DNA from: Leptospira biflexa
GTDB taxonomy: Bacteria > Spirochaetota > Leptospiria > Turneriellales > DYLW01
Assembly: GCA_020721865.1 (NCBI GenBank)
Contig: DYLW01000004.1
Span: 38,523-97,339, forward strand
DNA length: 58,817 bases
Direction of reading: 5' to 3'
The notes below the pieces were generated by a model that was not told the DNA's origin, did not search any database, and saw nothing but the letters and a program-made list of their open reading frames with translations. The translations under genes were made by a program, and so were the position numbers. This document shows positions 43,740-53,835 of the stretch, piece by piece. The first letter of the stretch is position 1. Each line of letters opens with the position of its first letter.

Positions 43740-46055
43740 ATGATTCATAAAAACATGGAAAAAGCACTCAATGAGTCCTATCGGGAGGCACAAATTCGGA
43801 ATCATGCATACCTGACCCTGGAGCATCTTTTGTATAGTATCCTCCACACATCGGAAGGGAAAAAGATTCTGATCAATGTGGGGGTAAATCTTGATGAGTT
43901 GAAAAAGGATATTGAGGAGTATCTGGATTCTCTGGAGACGTCTCCCAAAGGCCAGAATGACCCCATTCAATCCATTTCATTCCAAAGAATCCTCCAGAAA
44001 GCTCTGGTGCATCTCCACTCATCGGAAAAAACGGAACTGGAGATTGGGGATGTTCTGGTGGCCATTCTGGATGAAGAGGACAGCTTTGCCCGTTATTTTC
44101 TGGAAAAACAGGAAGTTACCAAACTGAGCGTCTTGGAATATATTACCCACGGGGTATCCCGATCCATCCATGCGGAGGAATACGAAGGCAGGAAAAAAGG
44201 GACAGCTTCCGGCTTGAAAAATCAGGGCGTGGAAAAAATGCTGGAAAAGTTTACCGTCAACATGACCCAGAATGCCGCCGAAGGTAAATATGATCCCACC
44301 ATAGGACGGGAAAAGGAACTGATGCGGACCATAGAAATCCTGAGCCGGAAGCAGAAGAATAATCCCATCCATGTGGGAGATCCGGGGGTGGGAAAGACAG
44401 CCATCACCCAGGGACTCGCACAGAGAATTGTGGACGGGGATGTCCCGGAAAAATTGAAAAACTATGAAATATTTTCCATCGATATGGGAACCATGCTGGC
44501 AGGGACGCGGTTCCGGGGCGATTTTGAGGAGAGAATAAAAAATGTCTTCAAAGCTATTCAGCTCCATGGAAAAGCTATTGTTTACATTGATGAGATCCAC
44601 TCCATTGTGGGCTCCGGTTCCATCTCCGGGGGAACTCTGGACGCCGCCAATCTATTGAAGCCTCTCATTTCTAATGGAGAGATCCGGGTGATTGGATCCA
44701 CCACGTACGAAGAATACCGGAGCCATTTTGAGCGGGACAGAGCCCTGGCCCGCCGATTTCAGAAAATAGATATTAACGAACCGGACAGGGAGGACACACT
44801 CCGGATCATTAAGGGTCTCCAGAGTAAATATGAAACCTTTCATAAAATCCGCTATACCCCGGCGGCGGTGGATGCGGCGGTGGATTTATCTATAAAATAC
44901 CTGCGGGACAGACGCCTGCCGGATAAAGCCATTGATATGCTGGACGAAGCCGGAGCCTTTGTTTCTGTTTATCATAAAAATAGAAAATCCGTGACTGTCA
45001 CGGATATGGAGAATCTCATCGCACGGGTGGTGAAAATCCCGGCGGAAAATGTAAGCCTGCGGGAAAAAGAAAGCCTCCAGAATCTGGGGGAAAAACTGAA
45101 TGCCACTGTCTATGGGCAGGAAAAAGCCATCGGCTCCATTGTTTCCGCAGTAAAAAGACACCGGGCGGGTTTGTCCAATCCGGATAAACCCATCGGCTCG
45201 TTTCTGTTTATTGGGCCCACCGGAGTGGGAAAAACCGAACTTTCCCGCCAGCTTGCTTTTGCCCTGGGGGTGGAATTAATCCGTTTTGACATGAGTGAAT
45301 ACATGGAAAAGCACACCATTTCCCAGCTTTTGGGCTCCCCTCCGGGTTATGTGGGATACAATGAAGGGGCGTTGTTGACAGATTCCATCCGGAAGAATCC
45401 GCACGCAGTTCTGCTTCTGGACGAAATTGAAAAAGCACACGCAGATATTTTTAACGCCCTTTTACAGGTGATGGATCATGCCACCATCACGGACACCACG
45501 GGAAAGAAGGCAGATTTCCGCAATGTGGTTCTGATTATGACATCCAACGCCGGAAGCCGGGAGTTGAGTACCAATAAAATCGGGTTTGCCGGAGATTTTT
45601 TGCCGGATAAAAACCCGGACAAAGAGGTGAAGAATTTTTTCAGCCCGGAGTTCCGTAACCGGCTGGATGAGATTGTGGTATTTGGTCATCTGGATAAACC
45701 CACCATTGTGAAAATTGTGCACAAGCAAATTGCTGCCCTGCGGGAGCAGCTCTCTGAAAAAAAGATAACCATTGAGTTGGAGGCATCTGCGGAAACCTAT
45801 CTGGCAGAAAACGGATATGATCCCATGCTGGGGGCCAGACCCATGGCAAGACTCATCCAGAATGAGGTAAAAAACCCCATAGTGGAGGAAATCCTTTTTG
45901 GGAAGTTGTCCAGCGGCGGAAAAGTTATTATTTCCGCAAAGGATGAAAAATTAAGATTTGAATTTTTGGGAAATAATGGGGACACCCCTTCCACCCAAAA
46001 GAAATCAGGAAAAGGAAAAAAGAAAAAACAAATCAAGTCCAATGAAAATAACTGA
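43740..46055 (+). CDS. clpA: ClpA, AAA+ unfoldase of the ClpAP protease
   Basis: 771 residues. The N-terminal double Clp repeat (to about 150) docks ClpS. AAA module 1 has Walker A GDPGVGKTAITQG near 218 and Walker B AIVYIDEIHSIVG. Module 2 has GPTGVGKTELSRQ near 500 and LLLDEIEKAH. The NKIGFAGD loop near 620 is the IGF-type contact to ClpP, confirming a protease-linked unfoldase rather than ClpB; the long ClpB middle coiled coil is absent. clpP is not in the window. The C-terminus ends in a Lys-rich tail, and the thioesterase gene overlaps it by 14 nt. Confidence 0.96.
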   Translation: MIHKNMEKALNESYREAQIRNHAYLTLEHLLYSILHTSEGKKILINVGVNLDELKKDIEEYLDSLETSPKGQNDPIQSISFQRILQKALVHLHSSEKTELEIGDVLVAILDEEDSFARYFLEKQEVTKLSVLEYITHGVSRSIHAEEYEGRKKGTASGLKNQGVEKMLEKFTVNMTQNAAEGKYDPTIGREKELMRTIEILSRKQKNNPIHVGDPGVGKTAITQGLAQRIVDGDVPEKLKNYEIFSIDMGTMLAGTRFRGDFEERIKNVFKAIQLHGKAIVYIDEIHSIVGSGSISGGTLDAANLLKPLISNGEIRVIGSTTYEEYRSHFERDRALARRFQKIDINEPDREDTLRIIKGLQSKYETFHKIRYTPAAVDAAVDLSIKYLRDRRLPDKAIDMLDEAGAFVSVYHKNRKSVTVTDMENLIARVVKIPAENVSLREKESLQNLGEKLNATVYGQEKAIGSIVSAVKRHRAGLSNPDKPIGSFLFIGPTGVGKTELSRQLAFALGVELIRFDMSEYMEKHTISQLLGSPPGYVGYNEGALLTDSIRKNPHAVLLLDEIEKAHADIFNALLQVMDHATITDTTGKKADFRNVVLIMTSNAGSRELSTNKIGFAGDFLPDKNPDKEVKNFFSPEFRNRLDEIVVFGHLDKPTIVKIVHKQIAALREQLSEKKITIELEASAETYLAENGYDPMLGARPMARLIQNEVKNPIVEEILFGKLSSGGKVIISAKDEKLRFEFLGNNGDTPSTQKKSGKGKKKKQIKSNENN

Positions 46056-46506
46056 TTACCTTTCTGCCCCTGCTCTGTCCTCTGCCCTTTTTAATGAGGT
46101 TTTCTCCCGTTTCCCGATGGAAGGAATCCATGTTCCGCCGGCCTCCTTCATCGATCTTCAGGGGAAGATTGTGGAATATACCGGTAAAAGCATGGTGACC
46201 GTTTTTCCTGTGCTCCCCCGCCAGACCAACCCGATTGGGATTCTGCAGGGCGGAATTCTCACCGCCTTCATGGATGATACCATCGGGCCGCTGTCCTATC
46301 TAACAGCCAAAAAGCCGGTGGTTACCCTGAATTTTACCATGAATTTTATCCGCAACGCAAAACCGGGGGATTCCATCATCGTCCGGGCGGAGCTGGTTTC
46401 CCGCTCCCTTTCCACTTTGTTTTTCAAAGCGGATGCCTTTAATCAATCCGGAAAGCTTGTGGGAACCATGACCAGCCAGAATCTGATCCTCCGGGGAAAA
46501 GAATAA
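46042..46506 (+). CDS. PaaI-type hotdog thioesterase
   Basis: 154 residues from ATG 46042, overlapping the clpA end by 14 nt. The hotdog core is visible: NPIGILQGGILTAFMDDTIGPL near residue 75, where the Gly-Gly and Asp are typical of the PaaI catalytic helix, then VVTLNFTMNFIRNAKPGDSI, as in acyl-CoA thioesterases. The likely substrate is an acyl- or aryl-CoA. Its position inside a proteolysis/chaperone block has no obvious reason. Confidence 0.85.
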   Translation: MKITDYLSAPALSSALFNEVFSRFPMEGIHVPPASFIDLQGKIVEYTGKSMVTVFPVLPRQTNPIGILQGGILTAFMDDTIGPLSYLTAKKPVVTLNFTMNFIRNAKPGDSIIVRAELVSRSLSTLFFKADAFNQSGKLVGTMTSQNLILRGKE

Positions 46507-46543
46507 TTTCTTTACACCCTGCCCGGATGCGTTTTGGTTAAAC

Positions 46544-47425
46544 ATGACAGAAAAAAAACCTGACGGGCAACAGAAAGACATTTGGTCCATACCCGAAATG
46601 ACAAAAAGGATGATTCCGGACATACACAATGTACGGGAATATATAAAATTCTGGATTCATCTTTTCCCCGCCAGTAAACGGGACTATTTTTTATTTTTTC
46701 TCACTCTCCTGGATGTGGTGTTACTGGAAGTAAACAACACCTTCAAAGTATTTCTGAATCCATATTTTATTACCGGGGTGGTCATTTTTGATTTTCTGGT
46801 GATATTCATCTGGTTTCTGGATTTCCGGAAAAGGTATAAAAACCATGAAAATAAACTGGAGTATATATCCATCAACTGGTATGAAATTGTGGGAATACTG
46901 CCTTTTTCCGTCCTGCGGCCATTTTTGTTTCTGCGGGCGGTGAAGATGGGGATAGCGGCTTTTAAACTGGCCAATGCGAATATTGATCCGAATAAGCTCA
47001 AGACCAGAGAGGTTTATATCAAATTCAGCGAAGTATTTATTGACACCATCTCTGACAAGGTGTTCCTGCAATCCATTGACCGGGTGCGGGATGTGATGCG
47101 ACGCTTGGAATACGACAAATTGGTGGATACCATATTCACATCTTATGAAAAGGAGATCCAGTCCTCTGTGCGGGAGGCTTTATACCAGAAAACTTCCCTG
47201 AAAGATCTGACCAAACTACCCTTCTTTAATATGATTGAGGGCAAGCTTTCCGCAGAAATCACATCGTCCATGAAGGATCTGATGAAAAGTGAAATCATCG
47301 CCGAGGTCGCCCGAGCCATTACCTCAGAAATTCTGGACCAGATGGAAAAAAGGGTGACCATGTTAGATGCAGAACGCATTACAGGGAAAGAATTCTCTCT
47401 ATCCGACGAGAAGGACTCCCCATAA
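46544..47425 (+). CDS. Voltage-sensor-like membrane protein with long cytoplasmic tail
   Basis: 293 residues. About four hydrophobic segments lie between residues 45 and 145, including VVIFDFLVIFIWFLDFRKRY and a SVLRPFLFLRAVKMG helix with spaced arginines, similar to the S4-like part of voltage-gated ion channel proteins. No pore segment with a selectivity filter is visible. The C-terminal 150 residues are helical and charged. It may be a sensor-only member or a structural protein. It is the last gene before the hrcA promoter. Confidence 0.55.
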   Translation: MTEKKPDGQQKDIWSIPEMTKRMIPDIHNVREYIKFWIHLFPASKRDYFLFFLTLLDVVLLEVNNTFKVFLNPYFITGVVIFDFLVIFIWFLDFRKRYKNHENKLEYISINWYEIVGILPFSVLRPFLFLRAVKMGIAAFKLANANIDPNKLKTREVYIKFSEVFIDTISDKVFLQSIDRVRDVMRRLEYDKLVDTIFTSYEKEIQSSVREALYQKTSLKDLTKLPFFNMIEGKLSAEITSSMKDLMKSEIIAEVARAITSEILDQMEKRVTMLDAERITGKEFSLSDEKDSP

Positions 47426-47457
47426 TATTGCTTTTTTTCCCGATCATCAAAAAAAAA

Positions 47458-47486
47458 TTGGCGTTTTGCTATTCTTTTTTTATATT
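47458..47486 (+). promoter_or_regulatory. Sigma-70-type promoter of the hrcA operon
   Basis: TTGGCG (47458-47463), a 17-bp spacer and TATATT (47481-47486). The predicted transcript start is next to the CIRCE operator beginning at 47494, the usual place for repression by HrcA. Confidence 0.7.
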
Positions 47487-47493
47487 CAGAGTG

Positions 47494-47520
47494 TTAGCAC
47501 TCTGAATTATTGACTGCTAA
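47494..47520 (+). promoter_or_regulatory. CIRCE operator (HrcA binding site)
   Basis: TTAGCACTC-N9-GACTGCTAA, with one mismatch to the consensus right arm GAGTGCTAA. It is 21 nt before the hrcA ATG and just after the promoter. A second perfect 10-bp inverted repeat (47484-47493 / 47498-47507) overlaps its left half. Confidence 0.93.
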
Positions 47521-47541
47521 CAAAAAAGGAATGTAATCGCT

Positions 47542-48681
47542 ATGGCGGGAGAATTAACAGAAAGACAGGTGGAAATTATCAAAGCCATTGTACGGGAGTA
47601 TATCCAAACCGGATTGGCGGTGAGTTCCCAGCTTCTGGTGGACAAATTCCAGTTTGATATTTCATCGGCCACCGCCCGGAAGGAGATGTCGCTCCTGGAA
47701 CAGGTGGGTCTGCTGGCCAGCCCCCACACATCGTCCGGACGGATTCCCACCGATGAAGCCTTCCGATACTTTGTGGAGGATGCGATCAATCTGTCCTCAT
47801 ATACAGTGGATGAAAAACCAGAATGGAGAAACCTTTATAAGGAAGCCCAGCTCCAGATTGAACCTCTGTTACGTTCCACCGCCTCCCATCTCTCTCTGGC
47901 CAGCAATTATGTGGGTTTTGTGGTGGCCCCCACTGCCATTAACGCTATTATAAAAAATATTGAGATTGTCTCCATTCTGGAAAACCTGGTTCTGGTGGTT
48001 CTGGTGGCCGCATCCGGGGCTTATTACCAGAAGAAAATAAAACTGGAAAAAGAAATCCACCAGGATGAGCTCCATAAAATATCCCGTTATCTGACAAAAA
48101 ATCTGGGCGGATATGAATTGATGGAATTACAGGAACGTGGGCTGGGAACTCTGGGGAAAGAAAAATCTATGGATTTGGATCTGGAAACCGCAGTGATGAT
48201 TGCCCAGTCTGTGATTTATTATCCCCCGGAAGCATCCCTTTATATGGAAGGACAGAATTATCTCTTCCGCCGATTGATTGAAGATTATAACGACCATGAC
48301 AGGGCAGAAAGGGTGATCCGCTTCCTGCAGGATGATGCCACGTTTTCCGAATTTTTAAACACCATAAAAAAAGAAAACAAAATATCATACACCATTGGGT
48401 TGAATCTGGACGGGGAAGCATATCCTGGCGTTTCCGTATTAACACGGAGTTATTCCATTGGTGGCAGAAATATTGGAATTCTGGGTGTGGCCGGAATTTC
48501 CCGAATGCGGTATGATAAAATCATCGGTTCTTTGCAATACAGTGCGGCTTTGCTTTCCACCATTTTCAATGAGAAGAGCAACTTTACAGAGATGGAAGAT
48601 ATGCTGGAAAGAAATATCTCCGGCAGATATTTACCCGGAGTAAAGGCACTGCCGGTGTGGACGGATGATAAAGGGATTTGA
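47542..48681 (+). CDS. hrcA: HrcA, heat-shock repressor
   Basis: 379 residues. HrcA binds CIRCE and represses class I heat-shock genes, with GroE or DnaK modulating its activity. The N-terminal winged-helix domain has ERQVEIIKAIVREYIQTGLA and SSATARKEMSLLEQVGLL, then the wing HTSSGRIPTDEAFRYFV. The GAF-like dimer domain follows, with SYSIGGRNIGILGVAG near the C-terminus. It is the first gene of hrcA-grpE-dnaK-dnaJ, directly behind its own operator, so it should be autoregulated. The 23 nt to grpE contain an AAGGAG. Confidence 0.96.
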   Translation: MAGELTERQVEIIKAIVREYIQTGLAVSSQLLVDKFQFDISSATARKEMSLLEQVGLLASPHTSSGRIPTDEAFRYFVEDAINLSSYTVDEKPEWRNLYKEAQLQIEPLLRSTASHLSLASNYVGFVVAPTAINAIIKNIEIVSILENLVLVVLVAASGAYYQKKIKLEKEIHQDELHKISRYLTKNLGGYELMELQERGLGTLGKEKSMDLDLETAVMIAQSVIYYPPEASLYMEGQNYLFRRLIEDYNDHDRAERVIRFLQDDATFSEFLNTIKKENKISYTIGLNLDGEAYPGVSVLTRSYSIGGRNIGILGVAGISRMRYDKIIGSLQYSAALLSTIFNEKSNFTEMEDMLERNISGRYLPGVKALPVWTDDKGI

Positions 48682-48704
48682 ATGAATTTTTTCAAGGAGA
48701 AACA

Positions 48705-49403
48705 ATGACCGAACAAAATATTTTAGAAAACGAAGAGAAAAAAGACGGACAGCAAAAAGAAGCCGATGTTACCGCAGAAGAAATAATCAACCCGGAATCT
48801 GCCACGGAAGAAGAAACCACGAACGACGGGGATGACCACACATCGGCTGAAGAAAAAGAAGAAACCCTGTCTATGGATTATTATATGGAAAAAGTGAAAA
48901 AGTTGGAAAATGATATAAATTCTTTAAAAAATTATCTTTCCAGAGAAAGGGCAGATTTCACAAATTATAAAAAACGTACTCTCACGGAGAAGGAAGAATT
49001 AAAATATTTCATTTCCGGAAATTTACTCAGTTCCCTTCTGCCGGCCATGGACTCTTTTGATCAATTATTCAGCCAGAACAAAAATCAGGAAAACTCATTG
49101 GATAAATTTATTGAGGGAGTTAAAATGATCCAGAGGCAGATTATTTCCACCTTCCAGGAGTATGGTCTGGAGACCATTGATCCTGCGGGGGAGGAATTTA
49201 ACCCTTCCTCCATGGAAGCATTAAACATGACGGAATCCGGGGATGTGGAAAAAGAAACAGTCACCGGGGTTTTTCAGAAAGGGTATAAAATTAAGGATAA
49301 AATTATCCGTCCGGCACGGGTTATGGTCGCAAAACCTAAACCCGCCCAGGCGGAGCACAATACGGAAAATGCGGAATCAAGTAAACATCAGGAAAATCAA
49401 TAA
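48705..49403 (+). CDS. grpE: GrpE, nucleotide exchange factor of DnaK
   Basis: 232 residues from ATG 48705 with AAGGAG before it. The N-terminal 60 residues are acidic and disordered. A long coiled coil (MEKVKKLENDINSLKNYLSR) follows, then the conserved FTNYKKRT, LLPAMDSFDQLF and the C-terminal beta-wing ending GYKIKDKIIRPARVMVA. GrpE opens the DnaK nucleotide pocket and acts as a thermosensor. It is 12 nt before dnaK. Confidence 0.96.
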   Translation: MTEQNILENEEKKDGQQKEADVTAEEIINPESATEEETTNDGDDHTSAEEKEETLSMDYYMEKVKKLENDINSLKNYLSRERADFTNYKKRTLTEKEELKYFISGNLLSSLLPAMDSFDQLFSQNKNQENSLDKFIEGVKMIQRQIISTFQEYGLETIDPAGEEFNPSSMEALNMTESGDVEKETVTGVFQKGYKIKDKIIRPARVMVAKPKPAQAEHNTENAESSKHQENQ

Positions 49404-49415
49404 AAGGAGAAAAAA

Positions 49416-51371
49416 ATGGGAAAAGAAAAAATAATCGGAATTGATCTGGGCACAACGAACTCCTGTGTCGCAATTATGGAAGGCGGAGAACCGGTGGTGA
49501 TCCAGAACTCGGAAGGAACCCGCACCACTCCATCCATTGTGGCGTTCACAGAAAAAGGGGAAGAACCGGTTGGGCAGGTTGCGAAAAACCAGATGATTAC
49601 CAATCCGGAGAATACATTTAGATCTGTTAAAAGATTTATCGGGAGAAGATATTCAGAAGTATCTGAAGAGATAAAAATGATCTCTTATAAAGTAAAATCC
49701 GGCAACAACGGGGCTGTGATTCTGGAGAGCCGGGGAAAAGACTACCGTCCGGAAGAAATATCCGCCCGGGTTCTGATGAAAATGAAGCAGACCGCAGAGG
49801 ATTATGCCGGCACAACCATAGAGAAAGCTGTTATCACTGTCCCCGCCTATTTCAACGACGAGCAGCGGCAGGCCACTAAAGACGCCGGGAGAATTGCCGG
49901 TCTGGATGTGGTCCGTATTATCAATGAACCCACTGCGGCGGCTCTGGCCTATGGTCTGGATAAAAACAAAGACGGGGAAACAGTGGTTGTGTTTGACCTG
50001 GGAGGTGGTACATTTGATGTTTCCATTCTGGAGTTGGCAGAAAATGTGTTTGAGGTAAAATCCACCAATGGAGACACCCACTTAGGCGGCGATGATTTTG
50101 ATCAGAAGATTATTCTCTGGATGATTGCCGAATTCCGGAAAGAAACCGGCATCGACATCGGTAAAGATAAAATGGCTCTGCAAAGACTCCAGGAAGCAGC
50201 AGAAAAAGCGAAAATTGAACTGTCCGCAAAGGAAACAGCGGAAATCAACATTCCTTTTATTACTGCAGACTCCTCCGGCCCCCGTCACCTGACAATGACA
50301 TTAAATAGATCCAAATTTAATCAGATAACCGAAGATTTGATCCAGCGTCTGGTGGCTCCTTGCCAGAGTGCTTTAAAAGATGCAGGCGTGTCTCTTTCCG
50401 ATGTGGATGAAGTGATTCTGGTGGGTGGTTCCACCCGGATTCCTGCCGTGAGGGACAAAGTGAAAGAACTTTTTGGGAAAGAACCCAATAAGAGTGTGAA
50501 TCCGGATGAGGCCGTGGCTGTGGGTGCATCCATCCAGGGCGGGGTTCTGGCGGGAGATGTCACCGACGTGCTGCTTTTGGATGTAACCCCTCTTTCTCTG
50601 GGGATTGAAACCCTGGGCGGAGTCATGACAAAGATTATACCCCGCAATACCACCATCCCCAGCAAAAAATCGGAAACGTTCAGCACAGCGGCAGATAACC
50701 AGACCGCAGTGGAAATCCATGTACTCCAGGGTGAGCGGGAATTGGCCTCCGCAAACCGTACTTTGGGAAGATTTCATCTGACTGACATTCCCCCAGCACC
50801 CCGTGGTATTCCGCAGATTGAGGTGAGTTTTGATATTGATGCGAACGGCATTGTGCATGTTTCTGCCAAAGATATGAAAACCGGGAAAGAGCAGAAGATT
50901 AAGATTGAATCCAAAAGTGGTCTGAACGATGATGACATCAACCGTATGGTAAAAGATGCGGAAACCCACGCCGATGAAGATAAAAAAATCAAGGAAACTG
51001 CCCGGGTACACAATGAACTGGATAATCTGGTGTATTCCACCCAGAAAGCGGTGAGTGATGCGAAGAATCTGGATGGGAATGTGAAATCTGAAATTGAAGC
51101 AGAGATTTCCAAGGCCAGAGACGCTCTGAATCTCCGCCAGGTGGACGCGATGAACAACGCCAGGGAATCCCTGACGGCCGTCATCAATAAATACGGAAGC
51201 CAGCTCTACCAGAGTGGCCAGGCGGGCCAGGGTGGAGAAGAGCAGAACCACGGACATTCCCATGACCATGACCATGCTCACGGAGCCGATGCGGAGTCAA
51301 AACAGGATGCAGCCCCCAAGGAAAAGGTGGTGGACGCCGAGTTTGTGGATTTAGATAGCGAAAAGAAATAA
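49416..51371 (+). CDS. dnaK: DnaK, Hsp70 chaperone
   Basis: 651 residues. The ATPase domain starts [18 protein letters not shown] and has [44 protein letters not shown] and [12 protein letters not shown]. The substrate domain begins near 390 ([16 protein letters not shown]), followed by the helical lid. The C-terminus is unusual: after the lid it has [13 protein letters not shown], a His/Asp-rich tract, then the normal acidic end (DAEFVDLD). It refolds and protects client proteins with DnaJ and GrpE from the same operon. Confidence 0.97.
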   Translation: MGKEKIIGIDLGTTNSCVAIMEGGEPVVIQNSEGTRTTPSIVAFTEKGEEPVGQVAKNQMITNPENTFRSVKRFIGRRYSEVSEEIKMISYKVKSGNNGAVILESRGKDYRPEEISARVLMKMKQTAEDYAGTTIEKAVITVPAYFNDEQRQATKDAGRIAGLDVVRIINEPTAAALAYGLDKNKDGETVVVFDLGGGTFDVSILELAENVFEVKSTNGDTHLGGDDFDQKIILWMIAEFRKETGIDIGKDKMALQRLQEAAEKAKIELSAKETAEINIPFITADSSGPRHLTMTLNRSKFNQITEDLIQRLVAPCQSALKDAGVSLSDVDEVILVGGSTRIPAVRDKVKELFGKEPNKSVNPDEAVAVGASIQGGVLAGDVTDVLLLDVTPLSLGIETLGGVMTKIIPRNTTIPSKKSETFSTAADNQTAVEIHVLQGERELASANRTLGRFHLTDIPPAPRGIPQIEVSFDIDANGIVHVSAKDMKTGKEQKIKIESKSGLNDDDINRMVKDAETHADEDKKIKETARVHNELDNLVYSTQKAVSDAKNLDGNVKSEIEAEISKARDALNLRQVDAMNNARESLTAVINKYGSQLYQSGQAGQGGEEQNHGHSHDHDHAHGADAESKQDAAPKEKVVDAEFVDLDSEKK

Positions 51372-51378
51372 GATTCCG

Positions 51379-51401
51379 TGCCCGGATGATAAATCCGGGC
51401 A
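51379..51401 (+). other. Hairpin between dnaK and dnaJ
   Basis: A perfect 9-bp inverted repeat TGCCCGGAT/ATCCGGGCA with a 5-nt loop. There is no T-run. It may lower read-through into dnaJ or protect the dnaK message. Confidence 0.6.
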
Positions 51402-51429
51402 GATTATTGGGAAAGAATAAGGAAAGGCC

Positions 51430-52563
51430 GTGTCAGCAAACAAAAGAGATTATTATGAGGTTTTGGGGGTTTCCCGGACTGCTTCTTTGGATGAGATAAA
51501 GAAAGCATACCGGAAGCTTGCACTCCAGCACCACCCGGATAGAAACAAAGGAAATAGAGAATCCGAAGAAAAGTTCAAAGAAGCAACGGAAGCCTATGAA
51601 ATTCTCCGGGATGACAACAAGAGGAAGCTTTATGACCAGTTTGGGCATTCCGGAGTTTCCGGTGCCGGGGCTTCCGGCTTTGGCCAGGGTGCGTATACGG
51701 ATTTTTCTGACATTTTTACCGGTACCAGTTTCGAAGACTTTTTTGACAATGTATTCTCCGGATTTGGAGGCGGTGGTTTTTCCAGCCGCCGGGGACAGAG
51801 AAGCGGGGCACGTCGGGGGTCTGATCTCCGGTATAACCTGGAAATCTCCCTGGAGGATGTTTTTCACGGAAAGGAAATTAAAATCCAGATTCCACGGGAA
51901 GAGCACTGCGAATTTTGTAACGGAACCGGCTCCACGGACGGCAAGCTGGAAGTGTGCCCCACATGTGGCGGAACAGGACAGGTCAGGAAAACATCCGGCT
52001 TTTTTTCCATAGCCAGCCCCTGCCCCCATTGCTCCGGTACCGGTCAGATCATTAAAAATCCCTGCCGAAACTGTAACGGAACCGGCCTTGTCTCCCGTAA
52101 AAAAAATATTGCCATACGCATTCCCAAAGGAGTGGAATCCGGAACCCGTTTAAAAGTGGCGGGAGAAGGAGAAGCCGGACCCAAAGGCGGGCCATCGGGG
52201 GATCTTTATGTGGTGATTTCCGTAAAAAAACATGAAATTTTTGAGAGGGAGGGGGCAGACATTGCGGCTCCAGTGGATGTTCCTCTTACCACGGCCATAT
52301 TGGGTGGAGAAATTAATGTCCCCACCATTGGCGGCGGAGAGGTGAAACTGAAAATTCCATCCGGCACCCAGCCCAATACCATTTTCCGAATCCGGGGGAA
52401 AGGTCTTCCCTATATGAATGCTTCTGCTCGCATGGGAGATTTAATGGTGGAAGCCAATGTGGCCATTCCCAAGACACTTTCCAGCAAGGCAAAAAGCCTC
52501 ATTAAGGATTTGGAAAGCGAGCTGAACGCAGGTTCCGGGTTGTTTGGAAGATTTAGGTCTTGA
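51430..52563 (+). CDS. dnaJ: DnaJ, Hsp40 co-chaperone
   Basis: 377 residues from GTG 51430 with AAGGAAAGG before it. The J domain carries the HPD motif ([10 protein letters not shown] near 36) that triggers DnaK ATPase. A Gly/Phe-rich region is near 75-125. The zinc domain has all four CxxCxGxG repeats ([32 protein letters not shown]). The C-terminal client-binding domains follow, with the usual [22 protein letters not shown] stretch. It ends the chaperone operon. Confidence 0.96.
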   Translation: MSANKRDYYEVLGVSRTASLDEIKKAYRKLALQHHPDRNKGNRESEEKFKEATEAYEILRDDNKRKLYDQFGHSGVSGAGASGFGQGAYTDFSDIFTGTSFEDFFDNVFSGFGGGGFSSRRGQRSGARRGSDLRYNLEISLEDVFHGKEIKIQIPREEHCEFCNGTGSTDGKLEVCPTCGGTGQVRKTSGFFSIASPCPHCSGTGQIIKNPCRNCNGTGLVSRKKNIAIRIPKGVESGTRLKVAGEGEAGPKGGPSGDLYVVISVKKHEIFEREGADIAAPVDVPLTTAILGGEINVPTIGGGEVKLKIPSGTQPNTIFRIRGKGLPYMNASARMGDLMVEANVAIPKTLSSKAKSLIKDLESELNAGSGLFGRFRS

Positions 52564-52592
52564 TCCGTCAACGCCCAAAGTAAATTTGCCAC

Positions 52593-53582
52593 ATGAGTAG
52601 CCAAACCGATAACATTTTAAAAATGGGAATTGCCGGGGTTGGTCACATGGGTCAATACCATGTCAATGTGGTGTCCTCCCTTGCCACCCACCAGATTGTG
52701 GGAATATACGACGCTAATCCGGAACGGGCAAAAGAGATGGGGGATAAATTCAAAATTCCGGTTTTCTCCCGTGCGGAAGATTTGTTTGAAAAAACAGACG
52801 CCGTCACCGTGGCGGTGCCCACCATCTACCATTATGAGGTTGCAAAAAAAGCTCTGGAAATGAATAACCATGTTCTCATTGAAAAACCCATCACGGAGAC
52901 ATTGGATCAGGCGAGAGAAATCATGGAGGTTGCCCAAAGGAATAAGAAAATTCTTCAAGTGGGACATGTGGAACGCTTTAATGGAGCTGTCATGGAACTC
53001 CATAAAATTGTGATGAATCCATCGTTAATAACAACACGGAGAATGTCTCCCTTTTCCGGACGCATTGCCGATGTGGGCGTTGTTCTGGATCTTCTGATCC
53101 ATGATCTGGACATTGTCCTGAATCTGGTGAAAAGTAATGTCCGGGAATTCTGGGCATCCGGGAGTCGTTCCAAATCCGGCTATGAAGATAACGCCCAGAT
53201 TGGGCTTTCTTTTGAAAATGGAACCATCGCAAATCTGATCGCATCCAGAATGAGCCATAAGAAAGAGAGGACGCTTTCCGTGATTCAGGACGATAGTTTC
53301 ATTTTTCTAAACTATACAAATCAGGATATTGAAATACACAGAGAGGGAAGTTCTGCTCTGGACCTCACCCGTGAGAATATACGCTATTCACAGGAGTCCA
53401 CCGTGGAAAAACTGTTTATCCACAAAGATAATCCCCTGAAAAGCGAACACGTTCATTTTTATAATACCATCATGGCAAAAGAAAATCCCATAGTACCCAA
53501 CAAGAAAGATCTGGAGACTCTATCCATTGCTCTGGAAAGTCTGGAAAAAATTAAGAGCACCATGCCGAATTATGGAAAATGA
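52593..53582 (+). CDS. Gfo/Idh/MocA-family oxidoreductase
   Basis: 329 residues. The N-terminal Rossmann fold has GIAGVGHMGQYHVNVV near residue 12 and the family's EKPITETLDQA near 95 with the catalytic Lys. VGHVERFNGAV and LLIHDLDIVLNLV with its His lie in the C-terminal domain. Such enzymes oxidise sugar hydroxyls with NAD(P). The GHVERFN form is also seen in UDP-GlcNAc 3-dehydrogenases (GnnA) of Leptospira lipid A synthesis, but the usual partner aminotransferase is absent here, so that remains a guess. The next gene overlaps it by 11 nt. Confidence 0.85.
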   Translation: MSSQTDNILKMGIAGVGHMGQYHVNVVSSLATHQIVGIYDANPERAKEMGDKFKIPVFSRAEDLFEKTDAVTVAVPTIYHYEVAKKALEMNNHVLIEKPITETLDQAREIMEVAQRNKKILQVGHVERFNGAVMELHKIVMNPSLITTRRMSPFSGRIADVGVVLDLLIHDLDIVLNLVKSNVREFWASGSRSKSGYEDNAQIGLSFENGTIANLIASRMSHKKERTLSVIQDDSFIFLNYTNQDIEIHREGSSALDLTRENIRYSQESTVEKLFIHKDNPLKSEHVHFYNTIMAKENPIVPNKKDLETLSIALESLEKIKSTMPNYGK

Positions 53583-53835
53583 TTGCAAAGAGGAAAATAC
53601 TGATTATCTGAAAATTCCGGATCTGGGTGAAACCGGAAAAATTGAGCTGGTGAAATGGTATATTTCCAAAAACATGGATTTTGCAGCCGGGGATGAGCTG
53701 TGTGATCTGGTGACAGATAAAGCGGTTTTTTCTCTGGAAGCACCCTATTCCGGACGAATTCTGGAAATCCTCATTCCGGAAAAATCCATCGTCCAGAAAG
53801 AGGAAAACGCCGCCATGGTCCGGATCGCGAGATGA
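53572..53835 (+). CDS. Stand-alone lipoyl/biotinyl-attachment domain protein
   Basis: 87 residues from ATG 53572. The whole protein is one lipoyl domain: KIPDLGETGKIELVKWYISK at the start resembles E2 subunits, and DLVTDKAVFSLEAP holds the lysine that would carry lipoate. No E1, E2 core, E3 or lipoate-attachment gene is nearby. It overlaps both neighbours (11 nt with the oxidoreductase, 4 nt with the glycosidase), so it is coupled with them. Which enzyme it would serve is unknown. Confidence 0.82.
   Translation: MENDCKEENTDYLKIPDLGETGKIELVKWYISKNMDFAAGDELCDLVTDKAVFSLEAPYSGRILEILIPEKSIVQKEENAAMVRIAR

Noticed and set aside
50373..51281. A 302-codon minus-strand frame opposite dnaK
   Set aside because: It is antisense to conserved dnaK codons and shows no domain.
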